Source: Escarpia spicata (taxonomy: Eukaryota > Annelida > Polychaeta > Sabellida > Siboglinidae). From it: a DNA stretch of 64,000 nucleotides. A program made the position numbers and the translations under genes. Shown here in pieces: positions 50,510 through 61,469 of the stretch. The notes below the pieces were generated by a model that was given only the letters and a program-made list of their open reading frames with translations, was not told the DNA's origin and searched no databases. Where the stretch lies: NCBI GenBank assembly GCA_963995525.1, contig OZ023205.1:50689681-50753680 (forward strand), written 5' to 3'. Numbering within the stretch: the first letter of the stretch is position 1; every line of letters begins with the position of its first letter.

Positions 50510-51700
50510 AACTTCATTATAACCTTATTATCTATCATATGTCAGCGATGTCATATACTGCGCTTTCCAAAATGTCGATTTGTTTAAAAGACGAGCCGAA
50601 AAACGCGTTACCATCTCCTGAAGGTGATCCGAGGCTGCTGAGACTGAAGACGATTGGGGACATTCGAACATTCAGGTAGCCTATCATCCTCCAATCCGTC
50701 GTTGCATTTCGCCATCATTCGCTCGCGCAATCTGACGTCACATCCGATTACAATGACGCGACATGCGCGCGCATCAGTAGAGCGCTAGGCGACAGTAACG
50801 AAAACAAACGGTAGGCGAATGGCTAACAAACAAGTAACAAAGCGTCTGATAAATGTAGAAGTTGTTTACAGATCGGCCGAAGAAGGCCCTTTACCGAATT
50901 ATTATCAAGAGACGTAGTGTGTGAGAGGTGTAGTACTTGTTTAATGAAATTATTGTAAGTGAACCATTTGTGCAAAAGTTACATGGACAGTCACTCTCGT
51001 CGACTTCGCAGGTCAATACCAATATTGTGGCGCGCGAAGTTTACGTTGATATTTTATTGTTGTGATTATACTTAAGTAGACCTAGACGACACATTGGTGG
51101 AATACATAGTAGGGCCTACATTTCAGCTGAAACAAGGGTAACGTTTAGAACAAGACATGTGGTGCATAACTAGGATGGTTGGGACCATCACGACCAGACC
51201 GTGAACTGGAGAGAGAATCATCGAATGTGGAGCAGCATTCACAGACCTGGCCAAAAGGGGCAACTACAAAACTGATTTACATGAATACAAGGTGCCTGGT
51301 GGTGGTGGTGGTGTGTGTGTGTGGGGGGGGGGGGGTGTTATATGGATAACCGAAACCATCGGATATGGATAAGAAAGACGGGTAGTATCCTGAATGGCTA
51401 TCGGAACTTAGATGAGAATCAGATAAGTAGTTACGCCGTATGAACATTCAATTAATTGCCTCCCTAATTGATGAGCATATCAACAACTCTGACCTTGGTT
51501 TTAAATAGCCACCTTCTCTACCATTCCAGAGATTTAGTTACTCAACGTTAAAAAAACCGTATGCTCTAATACTACTAGAACGTCAAAAAACAGTGTTGTG
51601 TCACACATACAATAACACCAATTGTATTTATGTGGAAAGACTGGCAATATTATAATTACGTAAAGCTGACATTTAATAATGTATAACTATTACGCATGAC
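50510..51700. other. CpG-richer stretch, no recognised gene
   Basis: From about 50570 to 51060 CpG is more frequent (gcgcgcatcagtagagcgc), as at a promoter, but no convincing first exon was found. A GGT/GT/G run is at 51297-51338. Confidence 0.35.
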
Positions 51701-51739
51701 AGCCATAAGTATGTCAAGTCGATTTTGCGAAGTCACACT

Positions 51740-52090
51740 TCAATGCCGTGTGTGGCCAACGCTGGCAGCGATCCAGGCAACGCATCTGCCGTGCTTGTTT
51801 TGTACGAAGCGCTGAATAGTTGGGCGATTCCGACTCATTCTTCTAGCATTGCATACATGGGTTATTTTCCGTTAGTGGGTTTGAATAAGGCAACCACGGC
51901 ATGGCAGCAACAGCCTCGACCTGAAGCGAAACCGCAGTGGCACTGGCTACATGGGGACGAGCGTTGTCTTGCAGGAATTCCGCTACTTCGGAAAGAACTT
52001 GAGGGAAGTGTATCAGTTCAGGCCTGAGGATTTTGTCGATGCCCAATTTATCATACTCAGACCCCTCCACCTGTTTGCCGGACCCCTGTA
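51740..52090 (-). pseudogene. Tc1/mariner transposase C-terminal fragment
   Basis: The minus strand reads FLQDNARPHVASATAVSLQV then PWLPYSNPL. This is the QDNARPH motif with the second catalytic Asp and the W-P-S-P-D-L region, here YSNPL with the Asp lost. After frame shifts it ends RCVAWIAASVGHTRH and TGA (51742-51740), matching the usual GGHTRY-type end. The N-terminal DNA-binding part is missing. Confidence 0.75.
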
Positions 52091-52494
52091 TGGTCACCTT
52101 CCAGCTAGGTATACTGCATAGCCTCCATCTTCGTTAACTGTGGCTTGTGTGTGTTCGAAGCCCCTCGTGATTAATGAGAGCTCATCCCAATATGCCGAAT
52201 ATGGTTGTGTTCTTCACTTGAGAGACGCGGCATTTTGTTTCCTAAATTAACAACAAATAATAATAAAGTAACTAATTTTGCGCCTAATGCCTTGGAAAAA
52301 CAAACATAACACTCCTTAAAATCGCTCCACAGTCCTTCGTTTTCATAAAAATGAGGCGACTAACACCTGGCCATTAAGCAGACCAAACGAAGCGTGTCAC
52401 GGTCACGCGTGACCAACTTATTGGTTGCGAGGAACATACACCAACTAATGCATGCCCAAAATTCACCCATGACATTGCCATCATAGCAAGATTT

Positions 52495-52960
52495 AACAAG
52501 ATTTAACAAGATTGCCACCCAGAGAATTAACTGTAGGTGGCAGGTGGACAAGGAAGCCCTTTGGCTTATCGAGAGTCCGACCCTTTTATCTATGTGTATC
52601 CCGCCCGTCTGAAATATGTGTCGATTTTATTTTTAAACATATTCACGCTACTAGCACCCACACAATCAGCAGGTAATCTGTTCCATTCATTTACAATCCT
52701 TTGTGAAAATGAAAACTTTCTTATATCCAATCTACTTTGCTCCTTTGCTAATGTAAGTTCATGTCCTCTAGTCCTTCTATCTTTCTTAACTGAGAAAAAA
52801 ATATTTATATCAATATTTTCATAACCCTTCAATATTTTAAACACTTCTACCTGATCTCCTCTCAATCTCTTGGTCTCTAGTGTTGTTAAACCGCATTTTT
52901 AGGCGTATTTCGTAACTAAGATCCCTCAGTTTTGGTATCATTATAGCAATGTGCTTAAAT
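52495..52960 (-). pseudogene. CR1-like LINE, 3' end copy (5'-truncated)
   Basis: The minus strand encodes RGDQVEVFKILKGYENIDIN, FFSVKKDRRTRGHELTLAKE, FSFSQRIVNEWNRLPADCVG and SVNMFKNKIDTYFRRAGYT, the conserved C terminus of many CR1-type ORF2 proteins. It is homologous to 41461-41830 and better preserved. Its tail has two units of ttgttaaatc. Confidence 0.88.
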
Positions 52961-55370
52961 AAAATGGTGATAGTGTTTTGACGTTGAGTATGATATCACC
53001 GTATTGGAAGTTAGCATCGTATCACAGTATATTACAAGTATTGCAGTTATCACAAAATACGTAAATAGGGTGGCTCCTATGATAGCGACAATTGTGTCTT
53101 AATAGGAGTCACCGACCCCGATCGAATAAGCTATACGATTTCATTCTATGGTACATCAATACCATAATAGTTGTACATGCGTTTGTATATATTTTCCAAG
53201 AGTATGTAGGACATATAATGATATACGTATATGTATGCCTGTATAATGTTGATGTTTGTTGATGTCACTGTTTAAGTGATGTTCAGAAAAACCAATGAAT
53301 TGTGTACATGAGGTCAAATAAACGGTTATGTTATGTTATGTTTGTGTTAAACGTTTAAGTTATGTTACGAAGTAAAGTCCTACGATAACAAGCTCTAAAA
53401 CAGCAAGCAATTTGAAAATATTTCAGATGAGTTAATTTACATATCATAATAATATATAGAGCTTGTTTCAAATATAAAAATAGAACACAATGCAAATTGT
53501 TGATTAAGAAATAATAAAGTTGCTGCTGCGTCCTTTTAACTGGTAAAGATTGCTCTAAAATGAGATAGTAACCTTTAACTTGCAGTTTTAGTGGAAGCAA
53601 TGCTCAGCCATATTGTGAGGGGAGAAGATCGTATTATTCTTGATAGAAGATTGAAACGTTTCAATGGCCGCCCGTGACAAAGATAACATCGTCAAATCAA
53701 AACGACTACCATACCTAAGATGGCCGGGTACGCGCAAATCAATCATAAAGACTCTCACTTGTATAATCGACCAGTCGATCCCGCGAACGAGGATCAATAT
53801 TCGTCAATCAAGACACGCATGTCGCCGCTTTGATGACCCATCGCTGGCACCACTAATTGACCGACTTCGACAAACCAGGAACCTGCTCGGTTGGAACTGG
53901 CATACCTGATTACCCCCAACTCACCTGTTCAGAACGCTAGTGGCCGGGCGCATGCCTAAGGTGCATGCTCCAGAACAATTATCTGCGCCGTTTGAAACCT
54001 CTCCCGAATACAAATTGGCCATGTCTCTAGGCATTGTGCACATACACCTGTAGTCGTGACTATCTTAACATGACGAGCTTTCTAATTAACGAACCCGAGG
54101 GAACGCGCAACGATTCTCATTGGTTAATCGAATGAACGAGGAATGGGAACATTTCTATAGAGTGTTTCTATAGAATTTTATATAGAATTTCTATAGAATC
54201 CTTATCCAAATTATGTGGCTATACAGTTTTATGGACATTCTGTATAATTCCACAAAACCTGAATTGACCATGATAGTTATATAGATATTCTATAGAATGA
54301 TATAGAAAATCTACAGAACATGTATGAATTCTACAGACATTTTATAGATTATATGGATTTTGTACACTTCCCTGGAGCAGACACAGAGCGGTCACGACCA
54401 CGAAATGATGATTAAATGGTTACATTCGACGTGAAGAAACAACACGATCTCAGTGTTGCAGCAGGATTTGTTTTTAAACCTGGAGGTAGATTTGCAATTT
54501 GCAACCTGTGGATCCCGGTATTGCAAATCTTGTCAATGTGTTTAATGCTACAACTCTCATGACTGCAAATGAGATTATATGCAAAATCGATCCGAATGCA
54601 GTCACGAAACTGTAGTGAAATGTTGTGACCAAAGGCGATCAATGAAAAGGAAGAGCTGCAGGCGAGCAAGCGAAGGAGGTGAAACGACGGCAGCAAAGGA
54701 GAGCAAGTTCAATTGGCAATGTGCTAAGAGAGAGGGTGGAATGTGGGGAAGTCACAGCAGGCAGTCTTCTAGCAACTCGGAGGTATTCAACAAGACAAAC
54801 CGCTGAAGTCAGACATGGAAATGTCGTTTCTGAAAACATCGCAATATTACAGTCATTGTCGGAATTTTGCAAATTTCCACATTACTGTCAGCCAATACTA
54901 GGCACCAGCCTACTAGAAATCGCAGCCAACTCCGATGACATAACGCACCTTCACGAAGAGAAGAAGTAGAAAAGAACCTTGAATATCACCAGGTGATGAT
55001 AGCATCCCATAATAACTAATAAGGTTAAGTCTGAAGAATGGACAAATATTTTGTAATCCCCTTACCAGAGAAAGACAACGTTCTATGCCAGAAATACAGA
55101 ACCACTGGCTTGACGTGTCACCCGAGCAAAGCTTTATTTAAACACAATCTGAAATAATGATACTGTAGGACGCAATGGACTAGTCCTGAATACCATTGAA
55201 AGAAGACAGTTACAACGGTGACATGGATACATCATTCTTCATAACTTACATGTCTATTATAATGGTATTTTCACACATCTTACAAGGGTGAATTAGTTAC
55301 AGTTAAAATATGCTTTTGTACTGACCAACATCTTTGGGAGTCAAACGGTCAGTATTGGGTGCAAATGCTG
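52961..55370. other. no recognised gene
   Basis: AT-rich sequence with short ORFs. It includes a cluster of ttctatagaa motifs (54150-54360) and a purine-rich stretch with open frames at 54580-54970 that I cannot assign. Confidence 0.4.
54148..54360. repeat. cluster of ttctatagaa palindromes
   Basis: The 10-bp palindrome TTCTATAGAA or close variants (tatagaat, ctacagaa, tatagatat) recurs about ten times in 210 bp at irregular spacing, unlike a simple tandem repeat. Confidence 0.7.
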
Positions 55371-55389
55371 CTACAGTTTACACACACCT

Positions 55390-55815
55390 CACTCGAACAA
55401 TTTCCCAAGCGCTGAAACAATATTTTTTCTCAAATAAAACAAGGCAATAAATCTGCGGTCTCGCGAACCACGGAAACGACGACGTGAACGCTGTGACCCA
55501 CGGCACGGACTCAATCAATGGCGCCGACCGAGATACCGTTCTAACAGGACGCGGCATAACTGATTGACGGACACCGCTCTCGAAACTGGACAGAACGAAG
55601 TCCGCCTCGCGTGCCGCGGGTTTAATGCGGTCGGTGTTCGCCACGGCGAGAGCATGCCGCGTGCGGGTCGTGGACGTTATATTCGTCGGCTGGTTTCCGC
55701 GAAACAGAAACAAAGATAAGAATAATAACCACCGCAGGAAATGCGGTCCTGACTTGGGTGCGTTGTTCGTGTAACGGACGGTCAAAGACAATTGCGTAGT
55801 TGACCTATCTCTCAA
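55390..55815 (-). other. open frame with membrane-anchor-like segment, CpG-rich
   Basis: A 145-codon minus-strand frame in CpG-rich DNA begins with TTG, not ATG. It has a hydrophobic stretch HFLRWLLFLSLFLFRG after a short N terminus, like a type II membrane anchor, then a Ser/Arg-rich region. A donor-like CGA|gtgagg lies near its end. A perfect X-box is just upstream. No family is recognised and the lack of an ATG argues against a first exon. Confidence 0.2.
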
Positions 55816-55822
55816 AGGACCT

Positions 55823-55835
55823 GTTGCCTAGCAAC
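55823..55835. promoter_or_regulatory. RFX X-box motif
   Basis: GTTGCCTAGCAAC is an exact match to the RFX consensus GTNRCC-N-RGYAAC. It lies at the edge of a CpG-rich block. Whether it drives a gene is unknown. Confidence 0.4.
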
Positions 55836-56130
55836 TAGTCCGTTAAATCATAAAAAAGGGTGCTAACAAAAACAGAAGGTAGGGGAAGGTCGCACAAAGT
55901 GGATCCCCTAAGCTAAAAACAGCACACATTTTCCAAATATTTAAAAATTGACATTTTATTTTCAGAAACATTACGTTCCAACCTTTAACTAACAACATGT
56001 CAACTTGTGATGCAATACGAACAATTTTTATATTGGCAATGGGCGTCTGAAAACACAACCCAGAAATGTATCTTTAAAAAACGGGAAGACAAAGTGGGCC
56101 CCCTTCTGAAACATTGTCGCAAGTCACTCA

Positions 56131-56837
56131 TCAGCACACATTTCGCATGTAAATGACGTCTGCATCCGGCGACTGCAGTGCGGAGGTAGGCACATGGTTA
56201 TTGCGTGCCATTTCAATTAAGGGCAGATTATTTGTGTGCGTCTTGTGACCGTCAAGAATTAGCAGCACTGGTCTCTCGCTGGTCGGATTAGCATGCCTCA
56301 TCAAGTACTCGAACCACTTCACGAAGAGCTCGCTCTGCAGCCATCCCGGTTCGTGAGGTGAGGAAATGACCCCAGGAGGTGCGTTTTCCATGAGCTTGTC
56401 CTTCATCCTTTTTCGCGGGAAGATGAACATGGGAGGGACAAATTCTCCCGCAGCGCTCATGCCGATTTCGACGGTCACCAACTGGCCTCGCTCTGCTGAA
56501 GAAAGAGCCTCTATTTATGTTTTCCCTCTTTGTGCTATCATTCGTGAGGGCCTATTTGGAACAGTTGAAATCCCAGTCTCGTCCACATTGCATATTCGAT
56601 CAGGCGTAAACTTCTTCTCGTCCTGAATCTTCTCTAAGATGTCGAACAATGCGGCAACGGATACTTCGTTGAATGCTCTTGCCCTCGCTGCAGACGTGAC
56701 CTCTGGTATACGTAGCGACAGCTCGTCACTGTGCCGGCTTCCAAGTGCTTGCGACTGAACTGATGCTCGATGTTGTTCAGCTCAGCAAATTGGAATGCTA
56801 TTTTCCGCAGCTGTGCTCCAGTAAAACCGAACAACAT
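56131..56837 (-). pseudogene. pogo/Tigger-type (DDE, CENP-B-like) transposase pseudogene
   Basis: On the minus strand, in order: MLFGFTGAQLRKIAFQFAEL and FSRKHLEAG (CENP-B-type HTH region), a frame shift, ELSLRIPEVTSAARARAF, CNVDETGISTVPNRP (first catalytic Asp, 56581-56583), an in-frame TAA at 56517-56515, SSAERGQLVTVEIGMSAAG, PPMFIFPRKRMKDKLM, and LLILDGHKTHTNN (second Asp, 56251-56253). After NNHV the sequence diverges, so the third catalytic residue is lost. It is broken and should be inactive. Confidence 0.85.
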
Positions 56838-56944
56838 GAATTCTATATATCCTAGATGTGCTTCACAAGCTCCGTCTCCATCGTTGGAGTAAACGCCACT
56901 TTGAATGGCCCTAGCCTTTTGACGGCAGATTATTTAGCTGTTGA

Positions 56945-57490
56945 CACTTAGTCCAGTCAATATTTGGTTCAACCTCAAACAAGTTGCAATAGTAAGTTTT
57001 GAGGCATTTTTAGATTCTACTGTATGTTTATGTTACCGGAAACAAAAGTCCACAAAAATCCACATATTGCCAAGTGGTCGTATGTCTCACGGAAATTTAG
57101 GGGGGTACACGTAATTAATGTTGTATAACTTAGTTTCTGTGAGAATACTATAAAGATGATGTATATCGTTGGGAAGGCAATACATTTAGCTGTGCAAAGG
57201 TATCTAACAAGTGTCATTGCAATGGATATTAAGGTCAGAATCGCGTTCTAAACACATTTGCAAATTATCGCAATTTACATGTACCCCGATGTTTGACCTA
57301 GTCCAGTCAATCTATGGTTTAGCCTCAAACAAATTGCAATAGCAATCATTATGGCGTTTTTAGTCAGCGCTATATGTCTGCATTGTAAGATAAACAAGTC
57401 CACAGAAATTCACGTGGTGGAACATTTTCATTCCTGACGATAATGACAAGTGGTCGAAAGTCTCTGCCGGTCACTTTTGTCATAGTAAAA
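56945..57490. repeat. direct duplication with about 348-bp period
   Basis: tagtccagtcaat then ggtt-a-cctcaaacaa and ttgcaatag at 56949-56990 recur at 57298-57340. Later blocks aagtccaca-aaa and caagtggtcg-a-gtctc also recur at similar spacing. It sits beside the pogo transposase remnant. Confidence 0.7.
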
Positions 57491-58124
57491 TCTAGGGAAA
57501 GGACGTATTTAAGCTGAATATTCTATATTATATACACCATTGGAAGTGGTAGTGATAGATTAATACAACGATATACATCAAGTTTAATTCCAATTAGTAA
57601 TAACATGAAAATAATTGTCTAAACACAGTGAAACCCGAATTTTAGCCGCCACAGGGAGAAGGTTTGCGATCAACAAAATGTTGTTTACATATTATAGTCA
57701 TAAACTTGTTTATTTCAATACAGTTTATGTCCTTAGCTATTGTTTCTAAATAGTAACACCGATTTCATGAATATGTTAGTATGCTTTGTATTTGTTTGAT
57801 ATTTTAACTCGGGTATTTATTCCAATATCAGTTACCTTCATCAAAACCATACGCTATACAAATTGCAGTGAGGTGTGTGCGTACATCCTAATTATTGCTT
57901 AACATGACGCTTTCAAACACTGCTGTCGTTGAGAGCTTCCACGGATATGTTAGTTGCAATTTGACACACCACGCACACACAGAAGTACACTCAAATTCGT
58001 TCTTTCCGCAACTACATTCCAACGGATTGTAGTTTATCTTTGCCAGCAGTTCACTCGGTCGCATGCTGAAATGTATACGTATGGCAGAATCACTCGCTGC
58101 GTTTGTCAACAAAGATACAAGTAT

Positions 58125-58385
58125 ACAAGGCTGTCGCCGTCATTCGTCACTACCCTTTTGTATGGCGTAGAGGCGTGGTTCCTCTACATAAAGCAAGTAC
58201 AACTGCTTGAACGGTTCCACCAGGGATGTCGGCGCTCCATCAAGGGACTGCATCGGCAGGACTATGTCTCCAACAAAGAAGTCCTGGAAAAAGCAAACCT
58301 CCGGAGCATCGACACCATGTTGATGCTCCGACAGTTCCGCTGGGCAGGCCACGTCTCGCGCATGGATGACATCAGAACGTTATTT
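58125..58385 (+). pseudogene. non-LTR retrotransposon, C-terminal fragment
   Basis: The plus strand reads TTLLYGVEAWFLYIKQVQLL, ERFHQGCRRSIKGLHRQDYV, SNKEVLEKANLRSIDTMLML and RQFRWAGHVSRMDD. This is the LLYG-E-W ... RWAGHV-RM module found downstream of LINE reverse transcriptases. Confidence 0.82.
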
Positions 58386-58639
58386 ACTTGTTGCAGTATG
58401 CTTTGTTTATGTTCTGGCATTAAGAATACACCAAAGAGCTCCTGTTGAAAGTGGTAACACAACAGCACTAGCAAATCGGTGTATTCACCAATGAGGATAG
58501 TGTCGATTTTGTCTGATTAGTTCAGTGTTGTCTAACGATCATTACTTTAGCGTCCTCTGCATGAAAACGACAGCACCCAGCTTTCTCAAGCTCATTGCTT
58601 AGTAAGTTGATGAATATATGTGTTTGTTTTCTTTGTTGG

Positions 58640-58885
58640 CTAAAGAAAACTCCTCCTTTAGGAGGAAGGAGGACCTTGCTGATCACGCAGCCGTCTTCCA
58701 CAGCATCATCTGATGATGTGCCCTCCGTACATAATCCTCCTTATTTGGACATCACGCAGTTTGTGTGGGTGAAGGACGGTATCCCGTCTTCCAGCTTTGA
58801 CATTAAACCCTCGGATCCTCCAGGTCTGACTGATGTCATAAGCTGTGTTTGGAAAGCAGAGAGCAAGACACTGCCACGGCATTAA
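58640..58885 (+). other. open frame of unknown nature
   Basis: The frame reads LGGRRTLLITQPSSTASSDD, PPYLDITQFVWVKDGIPSSS and FDIKPSDPPGLTDVISCVWK before a stop. It has a natural-looking composition but no recognised domain and no clear splice sites. It may belong to the surrounding transposon. Confidence 0.2.
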
Positions 58886-60018
58886 TACGTCGTGTATCAT
58901 CTATTGTGCGTGTACAGCTGGCGATGTGTGTCGTACACCCTCTCACGTTTGGGGACGATGCGTATGTAATATATTAGAAATAATCGTACCTGAAAATCTA
59001 TCTTTTGGCATACACTTTTACGGCTCTAGGTGTTGTAGGTCTTTAGTCATAGCCATAATTGGTTTTGATGGGGGCTATCTTTAAAAATGGCGGACTTATT
59101 AATGTTAGCAAAGGTCATGTGGAACATATTTGAAATTGCTGATCATAATATTTGGTAAGATATTGTGCCATTTGTTTTGACGTCGGAGAAGGCCAAACAT
59201 AAAATATTTGAAACCTCTGACTTCTAAAACCCATGTTTTGATATAAAGATTAAGGTTGTACGTGACGCAGTTGTTAAGATATGCAAAAAATAAGTAAAAT
59301 GGCTGCCATTTCTTTAAAAATAAAAATTGCCACCTCAGATTTCCTGCTGACTGAAACACTGTAGATGACATTCGTGCAAAAAAAATTGCTTTTGACAAGG
59401 CATGGTTCGCCGCACTGAATTGGGAATTTGAATAGACACTTGTATGCATGCAACCACTGTGAACTATGTGGATTGATAACTATTTATCTTTTGTTGTGCA
59501 ACAATATTACAACGAGATTCACAATGTGTTTTCTGTTGTTGATAGTGCTATTATTATTATAGGGGCATAGCCAATAGATGCGAATCAAAGTCATTGGAGA
59601 TATGCATAAACATTGCATTGGAGATAAACATGTAATAAGATCCAACATGGCCGATATCTGAAAGTTTTATGAAATGACAAACATGCAGCCGTTATATACA
59701 TCTAGTGATGTGTTGATTTTAAACGTTGACCATAAAAATATCGGTTTTGACACCAGTTTTGTGACATTAGTATGCATAGTTGCAAAACTATTTAAGAACA
59801 TGTATTTCAGTAATGAAGGCCTGATTTGCATATTTGAAAAAAAACTCTAGGTTGTCACGAGGACAACCAAGCTGAATTGCTTCATGGACACCATGGGACA
59901 GAAAATCCATCAAAACATTATACTATAGAGCATCCATTTATTCAATTGCAAATGGACTAAGTCAACGTTAGATCGCAACGCTACTCCCCCCATAGCGGCT
60001 ACAAACCGGGGTTCAATG

Positions 60019-60780
60019 TGCTTATTGATCGCTCACATTAATACTCAGCGAAGTTATACTTATTGTATATCGCTGGGTCGACTAATCCATTATCTTGCCA
60101 ATGGTATGCAAAATGTGTATGAAATATGCAAAGAACAAATATATCACAGCCTAAATAACGCCTACCCCAAAACGTCACTGGCAGCGACTTTTGACTACTG
60201 GTCATTGTCGTCAAAAATTACAATGTTCCACCACGTGGATTTCGGTGGACTTTTTTTGGTACTGTTGACATATAGTACTAACTAAAAACACTGTCATAAT
60301 TACTATTGCAATTTGTTTGACCCTCTTGTGGGCATAGATTGACTGGACTAACTGTACGATATCGCCGTTGCAAAGTTGATCTCGGTACGTCAAGCTGTTG
60401 ACTCGCACGCTTGAGCGCCAACAGCTTCGATTGCTTGCTGCATATTGTCAGCATTCCACTCGTGCTGCGTTGTCTTACGCTTGTTTACCATTGAACGGAA
60501 TAGCCAGTAGAGTAGGTCTATGGGAATAGTAATTATAATAATTATTTTATATATTCAAGTAGAAGCTTGTATTGTCGTCCTGGGTGAGATAATTGTATGT
60601 GCAGTATAGAATTCTGCATGTCTAGTTGTCTACCATTCTAGATTCGTATTAATATGGTAGCATTATTAAATGCGTAATTTAGTATGGTATGTTTGACTTG
60701 ACATATATCGATTATGACACAATGGTGCGACAGTCACCAGTCAGTGTAATGTAATATACATAATATTACCGTTAATATTA
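60019..60780. other. no recognised feature
   Basis: AT-rich sequence without a supported gene or repeat. Confidence 0.4.
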
Positions 60781-60790
60781 CTGTGCGCGG

Positions 60791-60898
60791 ATGGTTGGTT
60801 GGTTGGTTGGTTGGTTGGATGGTTGGTTGGTTGGTTGGTTGGTTGGTTGGTTGGTTGGTTGGTTGGTTGGTTGGTTGGTTGGTTGGTTGGTTGGTTGG
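60791..60898. repeat. TTGG tetranucleotide satellite, about 27 units
   Basis: ggtt repeats continuously with one interruption (ggat) near 60819. Both strands stay open, giving LVGW-type and NQPT-type frames that are not genes. Confidence 0.95.
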
Positions 60899-61228
60899 AA
60901 AATTGGGTAAGGTGTTGGCCTGCAGGCATACGGGTTGGCAGGTGTGCTGGCTGGCTAAAAATATTGCCAACCATTCCATGATACAATTGTTTGGTTATAT
61001 CGAACACAGTATTCTGAGAATTACAATTAGAAGTTAGCACTGGGATTTGATTCATTGGGCAGTGGATATTATACGTACTGTGATTTATTCGCGTGCACAT
61101 GCAGACACATGCACGCAATGAAACCAATAACATACAGCGCCAAGTAAACTGATCCTGGCACCACTAGGCCTAAGTTAAATAAGGATGTATGCCAAAAACG
61201 AACAGAAGGCAGGTTGGATTAGCTGTGG

Positions 61229-61461
61229 CACGCCCGCACGCACGTTCGCACGCTCGCCCGCACGCACGCACGCACGCACTCACACACACACACACCTCGT
61301 TTAAAGCAGCGATTCTCTAAACTAGGGGTTGTGTGCGGGTGTGCACGTGTGTGCATGCGTTTGCATGCGTGTGCATGCGTGCGTTCAATCCATGCATGTG
61401 TGTGCGTGTGCTTGTGCGTGTGCGTGCGTGCAAGTGTGTGCGTGCGTAGTGCGCGTGTGTT
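61229..61461. repeat. AC-rich run followed by GT-rich run
   Basis: cacgcacgc/cacaca (61229-61296) is followed after about 33 bp by gtgtgc/gcatgc (61329-61461). The two runs are complementary in pattern and alternate purine-pyrimidine, so they may form hairpins or Z-DNA. Confidence 0.9.
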
Positions 61462-61469
61462 ACTTAACT

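Larger units (their letters stand above)
57626..60018. mobile_element. possible pogo-like element, about 2.4 kb, with diverged inverted ends
   Basis: The left end CAGTGAAACCCGAATTTTAG and the inverted right end CATTGAACCCCGGTTTGTAG match at roughly 75% and both continue CCGC. TA duplications are not visible. The interior holds a LINE fragment (58125-58385) and repeated atggc-gac/gcc motifs. Ends may be coincidental or old. Confidence 0.45.

Noticed and set aside
51725..52027. 100-codon plus-strand ORF
   Set aside because: It is the antisense of a Tc1 transposase fragment whose QDNARPH motif is on the minus strand.
60791..60898. Telomere-like repeat
   Set aside because: TTGG is not a known animal telomere unit, and it is a short interstitial array.
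60734..61133. 130-codon NQPT-repeat and LVGW-repeat ORFs
   Set aside because: They are translations of the TTGG satellite in both strands, not proteins.
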